Origin: CAIYUC01 sp963682005
GTDB lineage: Bacteria; Bacteroidota; Bacteroidia; Bacteroidales; FEN-979
Length of the DNA stretch: 64,000 bases
Assembly (NCBI GenBank): GCA_963682005.1
Contig: OY820914.1
Coordinates: 1,426,001-1,490,000, forward strand
Reading direction: 5' to 3'
Shown: positions 8,726-17,348 of the stretch, in pieces
Numbering within the stretch: position 1 is the first letter of the stretch
How the letters are laid out: the number at the start of each line of letters is the position of its first letter
Notes under the pieces: model-generated
The model's database searches: none
Told to the model about the DNA's origin: nothing
Seen by the model: only the letters and a program-made list of their open reading frames with translations
Translations under genes and position numbers: made by a program

Positions 8726-10084
8726 CTATTTTTTATAGCAGGCACCCGACTTCAGGCAGATCATCAGGAAATTGTCGGCGGGTGTCAGGTCGTACCACAA
8801 ATTGAGCCAATTGGTCTTCAGGTTTTCAGCAGTTACGCCTCCGCCTAACCAATTTATGGTCGTTTCAATCGAATCATTTTCGCTTGTTGAAAAAATCTGT
8901 TCATCGCCGGCCATTTGAGCCATGTTCGCAGTCCGCATCCTTCGAGCAAGTCGCACCGCGGTATCCATATGATAACTACTAAGATAACTGGCAGCAAAGT
9001 CCGTATCCATGGTACTACAGAGCCGTTGCTTTGCGTAAGCCTGGAATGTTTGTCCTCCAGGTATTTGATGGTTGATATTCGTGATGGGAATGGTTGAAAT
9101 GATCAGCGCGGAATCTTTAATATAGGTGATCATCCGGTAAGTACATGGATAAACAACGGTAGAACTGGTTTCAATGTCGTACAAAAAATTGTTGCCTGAT
9201 GTCTTCTTTGCGATGTCAGTTGAATGACCATGGCCGGTGAACATCACCTTTAATCCCCCATTCATGAGCGAGTCAGATACCGTTGATGAGCGATCCACAA
9301 CAAACCCCGGGGCCCATACATTTTGATCGGTATAATGATTAATCAGTGCGTGATGCATCATACCGAACACCATTTTCCCTTTGGCTCCGGCTTCAGCCAG
9401 ACGAGCCAATGCCCATGTCATGGTTGACTGCTTTATGGCCCCGCTCACCGAAGTATTATACGAAATGCCTATGTCGTATTTACAGTCGTCGATCGAAAGC
9501 AGCCAGAGACCTGGTAGCGGTTCGGAGACATAGCTGAGCGAAGTAGGGTCGATAGAGATGGCATCGCTGTATCCATAGTTTGAATAAAGGTTTCTAAAGT
9601 ATGCCGGGGTAATATTTGCCACAGGCATGGTGTCGTGACCGAGAAAACTGACTGCCATCCTGAAGTTTATATCATGGTTTCCATCGATTACCCTGACTTT
9701 GATGCCTGCGCTGGTCAACTCTAAAAGAAACAGGGCAACCTTATCATGGCTGGCCTGTTCACCGTCGAACGACAAATCGCCTGGTATCAGGACAAGATCG
9801 GGCTTAGGTTTTGCATTGATCAGTTCCTCTACAACTTCTCTCATTATCGCATCGCTTTGGACAATTAGTCTCTGGTCGTATGGGATGAACCCTTGAAGTG
9901 AGTGACTGGTGTCGGAATACAAGGCCGGATCCATGTAGTGAATGTCGGAAATTACCGCGATCGTGTAAACATTTTTCCCCGTGACGATATTGACGCTGTC
10001 ATTCTTCTTGCATCCGGTGTTCAACAAAAATAAAAAAAACATGATGACCAATGAGCTGGTCCTGAATTTGGTTTTTGCTCGCAT
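8726..10084 (-). CDS. Metallophosphoesterase (calcineurin-like) lipoprotein
   Basis: A 452-residue protein with lipobox LLNTGC (Cys about residue 24) followed by KKND, typical of surface-exposed or outer-membrane Bacteroidota lipoproteins. Metallophosphoesterase motifs appear in order: VISDIHY, GDLSFDGE, DGNHD, MMHHALINHY and GHGHS. These supply the Asp/His/Asn ligands of a two-metal site. Substrate unknown; such lipoproteins hydrolyse phosphate mono- or diesters, possibly nucleotides released by the neighbouring nuclease (inference). The gene is convergent with the endonuclease gene. It is not a close paralogue of the other MPE lipoprotein at 34.7-36.4 kb. Confidence 0.88.
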   Translation of the reverse strand: MRAKTKFRTSSLVIMFFLFLLNTGCKKNDSVNIVTGKNVYTIAVISDIHYMDPALYSDTSHSLQGFIPYDQRLIVQSDAIMREVVEELINAKPKPDLVLIPGDLSFDGEQASHDKVALFLLELTSAGIKVRVIDGNHDINFRMAVSFLGHDTMPVANITPAYFRNLYSNYGYSDAISIDPTSLSYVSEPLPGLWLLSIDDCKYDIGISYNTSVSGAIKQSTMTWALARLAEAGAKGKMVFGMMHHALINHYTDQNVWAPGFVVDRSSTVSDSLMNGGLKVMFTGHGHSTDIAKKTSGNNFLYDIETSSTVVYPCTYRMITYIKDSALIISTIPITNINHQIPGGQTFQAYAKQRLCSTMDTDFAASYLSSYHMDTAVRLARRMRTANMAQMAGDEQIFSTSENDSIETTINWLGGGVTAENLKTNWLNLWYDLTPADNFLMICLKSGACYKK

Positions 10085-10272
10085 AGAATTGGATTTAGGT
10101 TAATATAGTATGATTACTGGTGAAGCGTTTAGATTTTAATATTCAGAGCAAATAACCGATTAAAAGCATGAGAAAAAATCATTCGTACGATGAAAAGGTA
10201 TGTTCTCTGAATTTTTAATTACGCAAGGAAGAGATACGCGTTGTGAAATAACAGCCAAAATTAATTAATAAG

Positions 10273-10632
10273 TTGAAAAGTCACGCATTTTCGAATTTCT
10301 TTTCTTCACAGGGATTAAGTGCAGCAGCATTTACGATCTGGGCCATTATTGCCTTTGGAACGATCACCATTGTCGACATCAACGGTGCCGTACAGTTCAC
10401 GAGTATTCAGCTGGCGATAAATAACGCTTTCATTGGAGATGCAATACAGGTTTGGCCAGGGACGTACAACGAAACGATCAAATTTGAATAAAAATGTCAA
10501 TCTTCAGGGTTCTGGATATCATTAACTCAGGGGAATCCGTAACCGTTAGCGGAACACTCACCATCCCCGGTGACCTGATGAACCATGCCGGCGATCAGGG
10601 CATCCAAACAAAGGAACCGGGGAAAAAGTAAT
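10273..10632 (+). pseudogene. Remnant of a right-handed beta-helix surface protein
   Basis: The first piece (10273-10491) reads FTSIQLAINNAFIGDAIQVW and PGTYNETIKF, the classic start of pectate-lyase-like beta-helix proteins. It then hits a stop; shifting by one base continues as NKNVNLQGSGYH before another stop. The last piece (10540-10632), in another frame, reads VTVSGTLTIPGDLMNHAGDQ and ends exactly like the endonuclease at 8615. The middle has been lost. The upstream start is TTG with an export-signal-like stretch. Most likely a decayed gene. Confidence 0.7.
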
Positions 10633-10809
10633 TCCTGATTCATCATAGAATACATTCAGAAAACCTTTTTTCACCGCTAAGACGCAAAGACGCAAAGGAT
10701 CGCTGAATGTTAATTGCTCTACGCCTCTTCCCCTCCGCGATAAAAACATCTTCTGCCTCATAATTCCTAATTCAAACTCATAATTCATAATTAAAACAAA
10801 CCGGTTGAT
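10633..10809. repeat. Intergenic repeats: GACGCAAAGACGC block and CATAATT heptamers
   Basis: Holds CGCTAAGACGCAAAGACGC (10673-10691) and a 7-bp-period array of CATAATT/CCTAATT units (10759-10792). No gene seen. Confidence 0.6.
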
Positions 10810-13800
10810 CTAAGAAGTGACCAGGATCTGCTTTTTCCTTGTGATCTTTGATTTCATTTTATCGAAGAACTGGTACACCACCGGAACGACCACCAGCGTA
10901 AGGAAAAGCGAACTGATCAGCCCGCCGATCAGTGCCCAGGCCATGCCATTCTTCCATTCGGAACCTGCCCCCGATGCCAGTGCGATGGGCATCATGCCGA
11001 AGATCATAGAAAAGGTCGTCATCAGGATCGGGCGCATACGTACCTTGCCGGCATGGATCAGCGCATCATAGGTGCTGTATCCCTCCGCTTTCAGCTGGTT
11101 CGTGAAATCCACCAGCAGGATCGCATTCTTCCCGACAAGTCCGACAAGCATGATCATGCCAAGGATCGAGAAAATGGTGAGTGACTGCATCGTAAGCCCG
11201 AGGGCAAGCAGTGCGCCGATGATGGCCAAAGGAATGGAAAAGAGCACCACGAGCGGGTATAGATACGAATCATACAATGCAACCATGATGAGGTAAACAA
11301 AGAGGATCGACATCAGGAATGCAATTCCCAGGCTGCCGAATGCTTCTGTCTGATATTTCATGTCACCTTCCGGGATGATGGAGATCTCTTCCGGCAGCTT
11401 CATGCCCTTAACAGCCTTCATGACATCTTCACCAACCGAACCGACCGGCCTGCCGATCACCTGGCATTGAACCGTTACGGAAGGCACCCGGTTATACCGC
11501 TGAAGAACCGTTGTTCCGCTCGACGGCCTGATGTCGGCGAACTGGTTCAAACGGATCTGTTCTCCACGGTTGTTTGAAAATGAAAGGCCGGAAACATCCC
11601 TCATGCTGTTGCGGTCGAACTGGTCAAGTACAACATTAATATCATATTCGTTATCACCGGTCCTGTATTTCGCGTCATTATTACCGCTGAATGCGTTCTG
11701 GAGGGTCATGCCGACCATCGCTGTTGAAAGCCCGAGACGGGCCATCTTGTCCTTATCAAGCCTGACGTCGACCTCCGGATTTCCTGCTTCAACAGAAAGC
11801 TTTACCTCGTAGGTGCCCGGAACTTTCTTCATCTCAGCCATCACCTTTTCCGACCAGCGGTTCAGCGTGTCGAGGTTCGGACCGGCCAGCACAACCTGGA
11901 CCGGGTCCATATCGGAGGTGCCAACCAGGGATACGATGGTTGACCTGACCTTGGTTCCCGGGATCATTTTCATCAGGTCCTTTTTCATCCTGATGGCAAA
12001 TTCTTCGGAGGTCAGGTTACGTTTTTCCTTCTCAACCATCTTGATGTGCATTTCTGATTTATAGGCCGCAGTACCTCCTTCAAAAAAGCTGGTTGAGGAA
12101 CCCACCGAAGTAAATACACCTGTCACCTCCGGCCTGCTCATCACATATTTTTCCGCCTGCAGCGTAAGCTGGTTTGTCTTCTCGATGCCAGCATCCTTGG
12201 GCAGTTCCATCGCGATGATCACTTCTCCGCGATCACCCAGGCTCACAAATTCGCTCCCGATGAATCCACCTACGACCAGTGAAACAGAAGCAAAGAACAT
12301 GATCGTGACCCCGACCAGCACAATGATCTTGTGACGCAGCGACCAGGCAACGATCGACGCATATCCTTCCGTGAAACTGGTCAATCCCCGTTCGAACCAG
12401 GAAATGATCCTGTCGAGCAGGCTTCCCTTGCGGAAATGCTCCTGCTTGGCCATTCTTGACGCCAGCAAAGGCGTTATGGTGAATGAGACGAAAAGACTCA
12501 TGAGGGTTGAGAAGACAACGACAAGCGCAAACTGGCGCAGCAGGCCGGAGATCATACTCGTGATCACCGCCATCGGAAGAAATACAACGACGTCGACCAT
12601 CGTAATCGAGATCGCTGTATAGTTGATCTCCTTTCTTCCGTCGATCGCCGCCCTGCGCCTGTCTTTTCCCATTTCCATGTGCCGGTAGATATTCTCCAGC
12701 ACAACGATGGAGTCGTCTACCAGGATCCCGATAACCAGCGACATGGCGATCAGGGAGATGATGTTGAGCGAGAAGTTGAACACATACATCCCGATGAAGG
12801 TCGAGATAAGTGATGCAGGAATGGCCACCATCACGATGAAGGAATTCCTGAATGAATGGAGGAAAACGAGCATGACCAGTGCAACAAGACAAACGGCCAG
12901 GAGCAGGTCTTTCATCACGGCATTGGCGGAGACCAGCGTAAAATCGGATGTGTCGTTTGCGATCGCAAACTTTATGTTGTTTGATTTGTAGATATCTTCA
13001 AGATGGGTGATCGATTCCCGGACTTTTTTAGAGATCTCCACCTCGTTCCCGTCAGGCTGCTTAAAGACCAGTAATCCGACCGAGTTCTCGCCATTGAAGC
13101 GGCTGATGCTCGTGGTCTCCTTCTTGGCATCCTGCACTTCGGCCACATCCGAAAGACGGATGGGAACACCGTCGGCATTTGTCCGGATCACCAGGCTTCG
13201 GATGTCTTCCAGCGAAGCGAATTTCCCTGAAAGACGGATGATCATCTCCGAATTTTTATCCTTGATCTTCCCTGTCGGAAATTCCATGTTCGCGGAATGT
13301 ATGGCTTCCGTTACCTCCAGGATCGAAAGCTGCTGTGCTTTCAGCTTCTCATTGTCTACATTGATACGGATCTCACGTTCTTCGCCTCCGACCAGGTCCA
13401 CCTGTGAAATTCCGTTGATCGTCGAGATCATCGGTTTGATCTTGTTTTTGACCAGGTCGTATAATTCTGTTGCAGGCAGAGAGGAAGTGATCCCGAGCCG
13501 TATGATGGGGATGTCGTCCATACTGAAATTGCTGATGATCGGGGGTCTGACATCTTTCGGAAAAAGGTAGGCGATGTTGTTCACCTTGCGGGTGGCATTT
13601 TCGATGGCCTTATCCATGTCGGCCGAGTTGTTGAAAATAACAACGACCACCGAATTCCCCTCATAGGACGTGCTCTGGATATTATCAATATCTTCCAGGG
13701 AAGAAATCGCATCCTCGATCTTTTTTGTCACAGAGCTCTCCACTTCCGAGGGTGAAGACCCGGGATATGGCGTCACGATGACAAGCACCGGCTGTGAATA

Positions 13801-13917
13801 TTTTGGGAACAGCTCATAATTCAGGGCAAAGTAACTGACGATGCCAAGGAAAGTAAGCACGGCAAAGATCACCACGACCAGCGTGGGGCGTTTTATCGAA
13901 AGTTCAGCTATATTCAT
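10810..13917 (-). CDS. RND efflux pump, HAE/AcrB-type inner-membrane transporter
   Basis: A 1035-residue protein of normal family length. The N-terminal helix is MNIAELSIKRPTLVVVIFAV. Two large periplasmic loops are each followed by a block of membrane helices (about 335-540 and 855-1020), the usual duplicated RND plan. TM4 carries the paired acidic residues of the proton relay in GILVDDSIVVLENIYRH (about 400-410). It pumps hydrophobic or amphiphilic compounds using the proton gradient, together with the adaptor and TolC-type channel encoded just upstream. It is the last gene of the operon (TolC, adaptor, pump). The 128-bp gap before it is filled by a GC-rich hairpin repeat, which may lower its expression relative to the first genes. 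Confidence 0.93.
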   Translation of the reverse strand: MNIAELSIKRPTLVVVIFAVLTFLGIVSYFALNYELFPKYSQPVLVIVTPYPGSSPSEVESSVTKKIEDAISSLEDIDNIQSTSYEGNSVVVVIFNNSADMDKAIENATRKVNNIAYLFPKDVRPPIISNFSMDDIPIIRLGITSSLPATELYDLVKNKIKPMISTINGISQVDLVGGEEREIRINVDNEKLKAQQLSILEVTEAIHSANMEFPTGKIKDKNSEMIIRLSGKFASLEDIRSLVIRTNADGVPIRLSDVAEVQDAKKETTSISRFNGENSVGLLVFKQPDGNEVEISKKVRESITHLEDIYKSNNIKFAIANDTSDFTLVSANAVMKDLLLAVCLVALVMLVFLHSFRNSFIVMVAIPASLISTFIGMYVFNFSLNIISLIAMSLVIGILVDDSIVVLENIYRHMEMGKDRRRAAIDGRKEINYTAISITMVDVVVFLPMAVITSMISGLLRQFALVVVFSTLMSLFVSFTITPLLASRMAKQEHFRKGSLLDRIISWFERGLTSFTEGYASIVAWSLRHKIIVLVGVTIMFFASVSLVVGGFIGSEFVSLGDRGEVIIAMELPKDAGIEKTNQLTLQAEKYVMSRPEVTGVFTSVGSSTSFFEGGTAAYKSEMHIKMVEKEKRNLTSEEFAIRMKKDLMKMIPGTKVRSTIVSLVGTSDMDPVQVVLAGPNLDTLNRWSEKVMAEMKKVPGTYEVKLSVEAGNPEVDVRLDKDKMARLGLSTAMVGMTLQNAFSGNNDAKYRTGDNEYDINVVLDQFDRNSMRDVSGLSFSNNRGEQIRLNQFADIRPSSGTTVLQRYNRVPSVTVQCQVIGRPVGSVGEDVMKAVKGMKLPEEISIIPEGDMKYQTEAFGSLGIAFLMSILFVYLIMVALYDSYLYPLVVLFSIPLAIIGALLALGLTMQSLTIFSILGMIMLVGLVGKNAILLVDFTNQLKAEGYSTYDALIHAGKVRMRPILMTTFSMIFGMMPIALASGAGSEWKNGMAWALIGGLISSLFLTLVVVPVVYQFFDKMKSKITRKKQILVTS

Positions 13918-13929
13918 ATTTTTGGTTTT

Positions 13930-14044
13930 TATTGCCTCATCCCCTGCACCCCTTCTCCCAGGTCCCCGCGTACGCGGGGACCTTTGGGAGGGGATAAGAG
14001 GGGAGGGTACCCAGGTTAATTCCCCGACGCCATCGGCGGGGATT
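13930..14044. repeat. Hairpin repeat between adaptor and pump genes
   Basis: TTGCCTCATCCCCTGCACC is followed by nested palindromes: CCCCTTCTCCCA pairs with TGGGAGGGG, around a 22-bp perfect palindrome at 13961-13982 centred on CGCGTACGCG. The same left end recurs at 25433-25520 with a different loop, and the CGCGTACGCG core recurs inside the repeat at 36604-36796. Confidence 0.75.
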
Positions 14045-14045
14045 T

Positions 14046-15107
14046 TTATTTATTCTCTACTATTTTTACAGATGTATTGTTATCAAGATTGATCTGGCCC
14101 GAAGTAACCACAAGTTCGCCTTCCTTCAGCCCCTCAAGGACCTCTACTTCCCGGTCGGTGGTTGTTCCGATCCGGATGTCACGCTGGATGGCCTTCCCGT
14201 TTTCAACTACGTAAACCCGCGGAGTCTTTATGCTTCCGATGATGGCATACCTCGGGATGGTCAGTGCATCCCGGGTTCCTTCAAAGGAGAAATCCACCAG
14301 GCCGAACATCCCTGCTTTCAGCGGATCCGAAGAATTATTGACCACCTCGATCTCCACCGGGAACCGGCGTGCATCATCAGCTTTCACACCAACGGAAACA
14401 ACCGTTCCGGGATATATTACACCCGGGTGAAGATTGGATGAGATCTTTACTTTCATTCTGTCAGAAATCATTACCACTTCACTTTCAGCAACGGCGGCGA
14501 TCATTTTCAGTTTGCTGATATCGACGATCTCCGCTACGGGCGTCCCCGGCATCACAAGCGAACCGGTCTCGATCAGCCTCTTTGTGATCGTTCCGGGGAT
14601 CGGGGCTTTGATGCTTGCGAAATCAAGCTGTTTCCTTAAGGTGGTCACATCGGTTTCTGCCTTTTTCTCTGCAAGCATTGCATCTTCAACCTGCTGGCTG
14701 GAAACGGCATCGGACTTAAGCAGTTCCTCGAACTTTTTCAATTCCTTCTTCGACTTTTGAAGCGCTGTTTCAGCAAGCGAGAGCTGACTTTTTACCATTT
14801 CATCATCAAGCCTGACCAGCAACTGCCCTGCTTTCACCACATCGCCGGTATTGAAAAGCAGCTGATCCACTTTTCCCTGTCCTTCCGACATCAGCGTCAG
14901 CTCATGAACAGGAGAAAAGGTCCCGCTTACCTCAAAGTCTTTGTCAATGGATTTCTTTTCGATTTTTATCACGAAGACAGGTATTTCGGAAAGATTCCCG
15001 TCCATCTTCGACTTTTCGTCGATCCGTTTTTTGTTGTACAGCAGGGTTAGTGTACAAGCCCCGACAAGAAAAACAATCAGCAGGGAAATAATTATGATTC
15101 GTTTCAT
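14046..15107 (-). CDS. RND efflux periplasmic adaptor (membrane fusion protein)
   Basis: A 353-residue protein with an N-terminal membrane segment (about 3-20) that contains a possible lipobox VGAC. The barrel-sandwich half-motif GQGKVDQLLFNTGDVVKAGQ is followed by an alpha-helical hairpin (about 105-155) and the second half-motif KAPIPGTITKRLIETGSLV. Beta-barrel and membrane-proximal domains complete the HlyD/AcrA plan. It bridges the inner-membrane pump and the outer-membrane channel encoded on either side in the same operon. Confidence 0.92.
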   Translation of the reverse strand: MKRIIIISLLIVFLVGACTLTLLYNKKRIDEKSKMDGNLSEIPVFVIKIEKKSIDKDFEVSGTFSPVHELTLMSEGQGKVDQLLFNTGDVVKAGQLLVRLDDEMVKSQLSLAETALQKSKKELKKFEELLKSDAVSSQQVEDAMLAEKKAETDVTTLRKQLDFASIKAPIPGTITKRLIETGSLVMPGTPVAEIVDISKLKMIAAVAESEVVMISDRMKVKISSNLHPGVIYPGTVVSVGVKADDARRFPVEIEVVNNSSDPLKAGMFGLVDFSFEGTRDALTIPRYAIIGSIKTPRVYVVENGKAIQRDIRIGTTTDREVEVLEGLKEGELVVTSGQINLDNNTSVKIVENK

Positions 15108-15179
15108 GGTATTCGTTAATTTTTGTATTTCATTATTTTTTACTCTATCGAAAGAGGTCGATTCTTGACGTGTTTTTTT

Positions 15180-15245
15180 ACCGCTAAGTCGCTAAGACGC
15201 AAAAGGGTGAATTCATTTATTTTAGCGTCTTCGCGTCTTTGCGGT
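15180..15245. repeat. Long imperfect hairpin (CGCTAAGACGC family) in the efflux operon
   Basis: Arms 15180-15200 and 15225-15245 match at about 18 of 21 positions as an inverted repeat (GCTAAGACGC against GCGTCTTCGCG). It lies between the TolC and adaptor genes. It could stabilise or partly terminate the transcript. The same module is at 10673-10691. Confidence 0.65.
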
Positions 15246-15253
15246 TCGTTTTT

Positions 15254-16600
15254 TTATTTTGAGATTAATCCTTCAATCTTTCCTGTTGACTTAAGGTAAT
15301 CGATCCCGGCGATCTTCGTATTTGCCAAGGCAAGCGAATGAGCGCTCTGTGCATCGCTCAAGGAACTTTCCGCATTCAGGATATCCGTTAGCGAGATCAG
15401 TCCTTTCTGGTATTGCTCCTGCGAAATATGATACACCTTTTCAGCCAGGACGACATTTTCACGTTGCCTGATCTCATTGTTGATGGCATTGGTGTATTTC
15501 CTTGCGGCATCAGCCGTTTGAACGGAAAGGATGTTGCGGGTGTCAGCCTCCGTCACCTTGATCTGTTCCAGCTGAACCTTCGACTGGTTCACCCGTTCCC
15601 GCTTCTGGAGGCCGCTGAAAACCGGTACATTCAGCCGCAGTCCGAACATGCTTGTATTGTACCAGTCGGTGCTTTTCCCAAAAAGGTAGAACGAATTGCT
15701 CTGGTTCGTATAGCTGACATTTCCGACCAGGTTGAGGGATGGGAGAAATTCTGAACGGTTCAGGTTGATGTTGGTCATGCTGATCTGTTTTTGCTTTTCG
15801 ATCATCCGGATATCGATATGATCATCCAGGCTTGGTGCAGCTTCAAGAGATATCGTGGCAACATCTATTGAATCAGGAAATGCGATTTCCTGTGCCAGGT
15901 CGATCCCCATGAAATACTTCTGCATGTTCAGCAGTTGCCGGTACTGGACCTCCAGGTTATCGATCGCCGTCTGAAGATTCAGCCGGTTAACGCTGATCCG
16001 GTCAACATCCACCTTTTTGATCAGCCCGTAGTTGAATTGCTGAAGGGAAATATCGTACAATTTATCAAGCTTTACGAGGTTCGATTGCAAATTCTGCATC
16101 TGCTGACGAGCAACCTGTGCAAGAAAAAACCCCCGTGCCACTTCTGCAACCAGGTCGATCTTCAGCCGAACCGATTCCAGCTCATTCTGCTCCATCATCC
16201 TTTTTACAAGCTGAAGCGAGGTAAAGTATGACTGGTTGTAGATCAGCTGGCTTGCTTCAAGACTTCCGCTCAGGTTGTAATTCGTTCCGAACTGGACAGG
16301 GATCATCTGACCCGGCTGACCGAAGAATTCTCCCGGTATAAGCTGTGTCGGCAGGCTTACAAAATCATCGTAGCTGCCAGACAGGCCAATATATGGAAGG
16401 CCTTTTCCCATGGTTTCCCTGTACTGGTAATTCAATTTCTTTTGTTCGAGCAGCGAATTTTTCAAACGCGGACTATTTGCAACCGCAAGATCGATGCACT
16501 CTTTCAGGCTGAAGACCTTATTGTTTTCCTGCTGCGCATATATGCTTCCGGCAACAAGGAACAGGATACCGGTTAACAGGTATTTGAATTTCATGATCAT
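15254..16600 (-). CDS. TolC-family outer-membrane efflux channel
   Basis: A 448-residue protein with signal peptide MKFKYLLTGILFLVAGSIYA (an alternative ATG two codons downstream fits it slightly better). It contains two OEP repeats of amphipathic helices; each repeat has the usual N-terminal signature (LKECIDLAVANSPRLKNS; later SMTNINLNRSEFLPSLNLVG). The family forms trimeric beta-barrels with a periplasmic helical tunnel. First gene of the efflux operon, with a -7 element (TAATTTTG, complement of 16635-16642) 35 bp upstream. Confidence 0.92.
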   Translation of the reverse strand: MIMKFKYLLTGILFLVAGSIYAQQENNKVFSLKECIDLAVANSPRLKNSLLEQKKLNYQYRETMGKGLPYIGLSGSYDDFVSLPTQLIPGEFFGQPGQMIPVQFGTNYNLSGSLEASQLIYNQSYFTSLQLVKRMMEQNELESVRLKIDLVAEVARGFFLAQVARQQMQNLQSNLVKLDKLYDISLQQFNYGLIKKVDVDRISVNRLNLQTAIDNLEVQYRQLLNMQKYFMGIDLAQEIAFPDSIDVATISLEAAPSLDDHIDIRMIEKQKQISMTNINLNRSEFLPSLNLVGNVSYTNQSNSFYLFGKSTDWYNTSMFGLRLNVPVFSGLQKRERVNQSKVQLEQIKVTEADTRNILSVQTADAARKYTNAINNEIRQRENVVLAEKVYHISQEQYQKGLISLTDILNAESSLSDAQSAHSLALANTKIAGIDYLKSTGKIEGLISK

Positions 16601-16634
16601 TAATGTTTTGAAAATTAATTTTTCAGAAGGAGAG

Positions 16635-16642
16635 CAAAATTA
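16635..16642 (-). promoter_or_regulatory. -7 element of the RND efflux operon
   Basis: TAATTTTG on the minus strand fits TAnnTTTG and lies 35 bp before the TolC-family start. It faces away from the DUF486 promoter at 16751. No regulator gene is adjacent. Confidence 0.55.
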
Positions 16643-16750
16643 TTATGAGACGGGAAACGTATATAAAGAAAATCGATAAATAACAGATTAAGGTGGTTGA
16701 ACGGCGAAAAACGATCTTTCTGTTACCTGGGCCGGGACGGAAAATTACAA

Positions 16751-16758
16751 TAAATTTG
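16751..16758 (+). promoter_or_regulatory. -7 element of the DUF486 gene
   Basis: TAAATTTG matches the -7 consensus, 33 bp upstream of ATG 16791. No good -33 box is visible. Confidence 0.5.
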
Positions 16759-16790
16759 GGCCCTTAATTAACTAAAACCTCCCGTTAAAA

Positions 16791-17159
16791 ATGAAAGGAC
16801 TCCTCACCATCGGGCTTCTCATCCTGTCGAATGGATTCATGACACTGGCCTGGTACGGCCATTTGAAATTCTCCCAGATGCCATGGTTCAACAAACTCGG
16901 GCTCGCCGCCATCATCCTTATCAGCTGGGGCATTGCGTTTTTTGAATATTGTTTCCAGGTACCGGCCAACAGGATCGGGTTCAGGTCAAACGGCGGACCA
17001 TTTTCCCTGGTCGAACTAAAAGTGATCCAGGAGGTGATAACCCTCGTCGTCTTCACCGCATTCACCCTCATCGCCTTCAAAGACGAGACCATCCGCTGGA
17101 ACCAGCTCATCGGTTTTGTTTTCCTCGTGCTGGCGGTCTATTTTATTTTTAAAAAGTAG
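16791..17159 (+). CDS. DUF486 / DMT-superfamily small membrane protein
   Basis: A 122-residue protein with four predicted membrane helices (about 3-23, 35-52, 75-95, 102-119). The family signature is CFQVPANRIGF followed by GPFSLVELKVIQEV. DUF486 proteins resemble half-size drug/metabolite transporters and probably act as dimers; the substrate is unknown. It stands alone between the divergent efflux operon and a heptamer-repeat region. Confidence 0.88.
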   Translation: MKGLLTIGLLILSNGFMTLAWYGHLKFSQMPWFNKLGLAAIILISWGIAFFEYCFQVPANRIGFRSNGGPFSLVELKVIQEVITLVVFTAFTLIAFKDETIRWNQLIGFVFLVLAVYFIFKK

Positions 17160-17166
17160 GGTCAGG

Positions 17167-17201
17167 CAATAGGCATTAGGCAATAGGCAATAGGCACTAG
17201 G
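17167..17201. repeat. CAATAGG heptamer array (5 units)
   Basis: Five 7-bp units: CAATAGG, CATTAGG, CAATAGG, CAATAGG, CACTAGG. Located just after the DUF486 stop codon. Confidence 0.8.
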
Positions 17202-17266
17202 GAAAAGGGAATAGTTCGAAATTCAAAACTCATTGATCCCTACATGCCGGCAAGCAGGCGGGAACG

Positions 17267-17294
17267 TAATTCGTAATCCGTAATTCGTAATTAA
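17267..17294. repeat. TAATTCG heptamer array (4 units)
   Basis: TAATTCG, TAATCCG, TAATTCG, TAATTAA: a 7-bp period. Related arrays are at 20000-20027, 50134-50161 (opposite strand) and 56520-56548. Confidence 0.8.
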
Positions 17295-17348
17295 TTCTCT
17301 GACCCCTCGCAAACTTTCGACTTCCAAATGAAAACCAAAAGCCACCGG

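Noticed and set aside
12233..12892. Long minus-strand open frame within the RND pump gene
   Set aside because: Alternative frame of a full-length, clearly homologous transporter.
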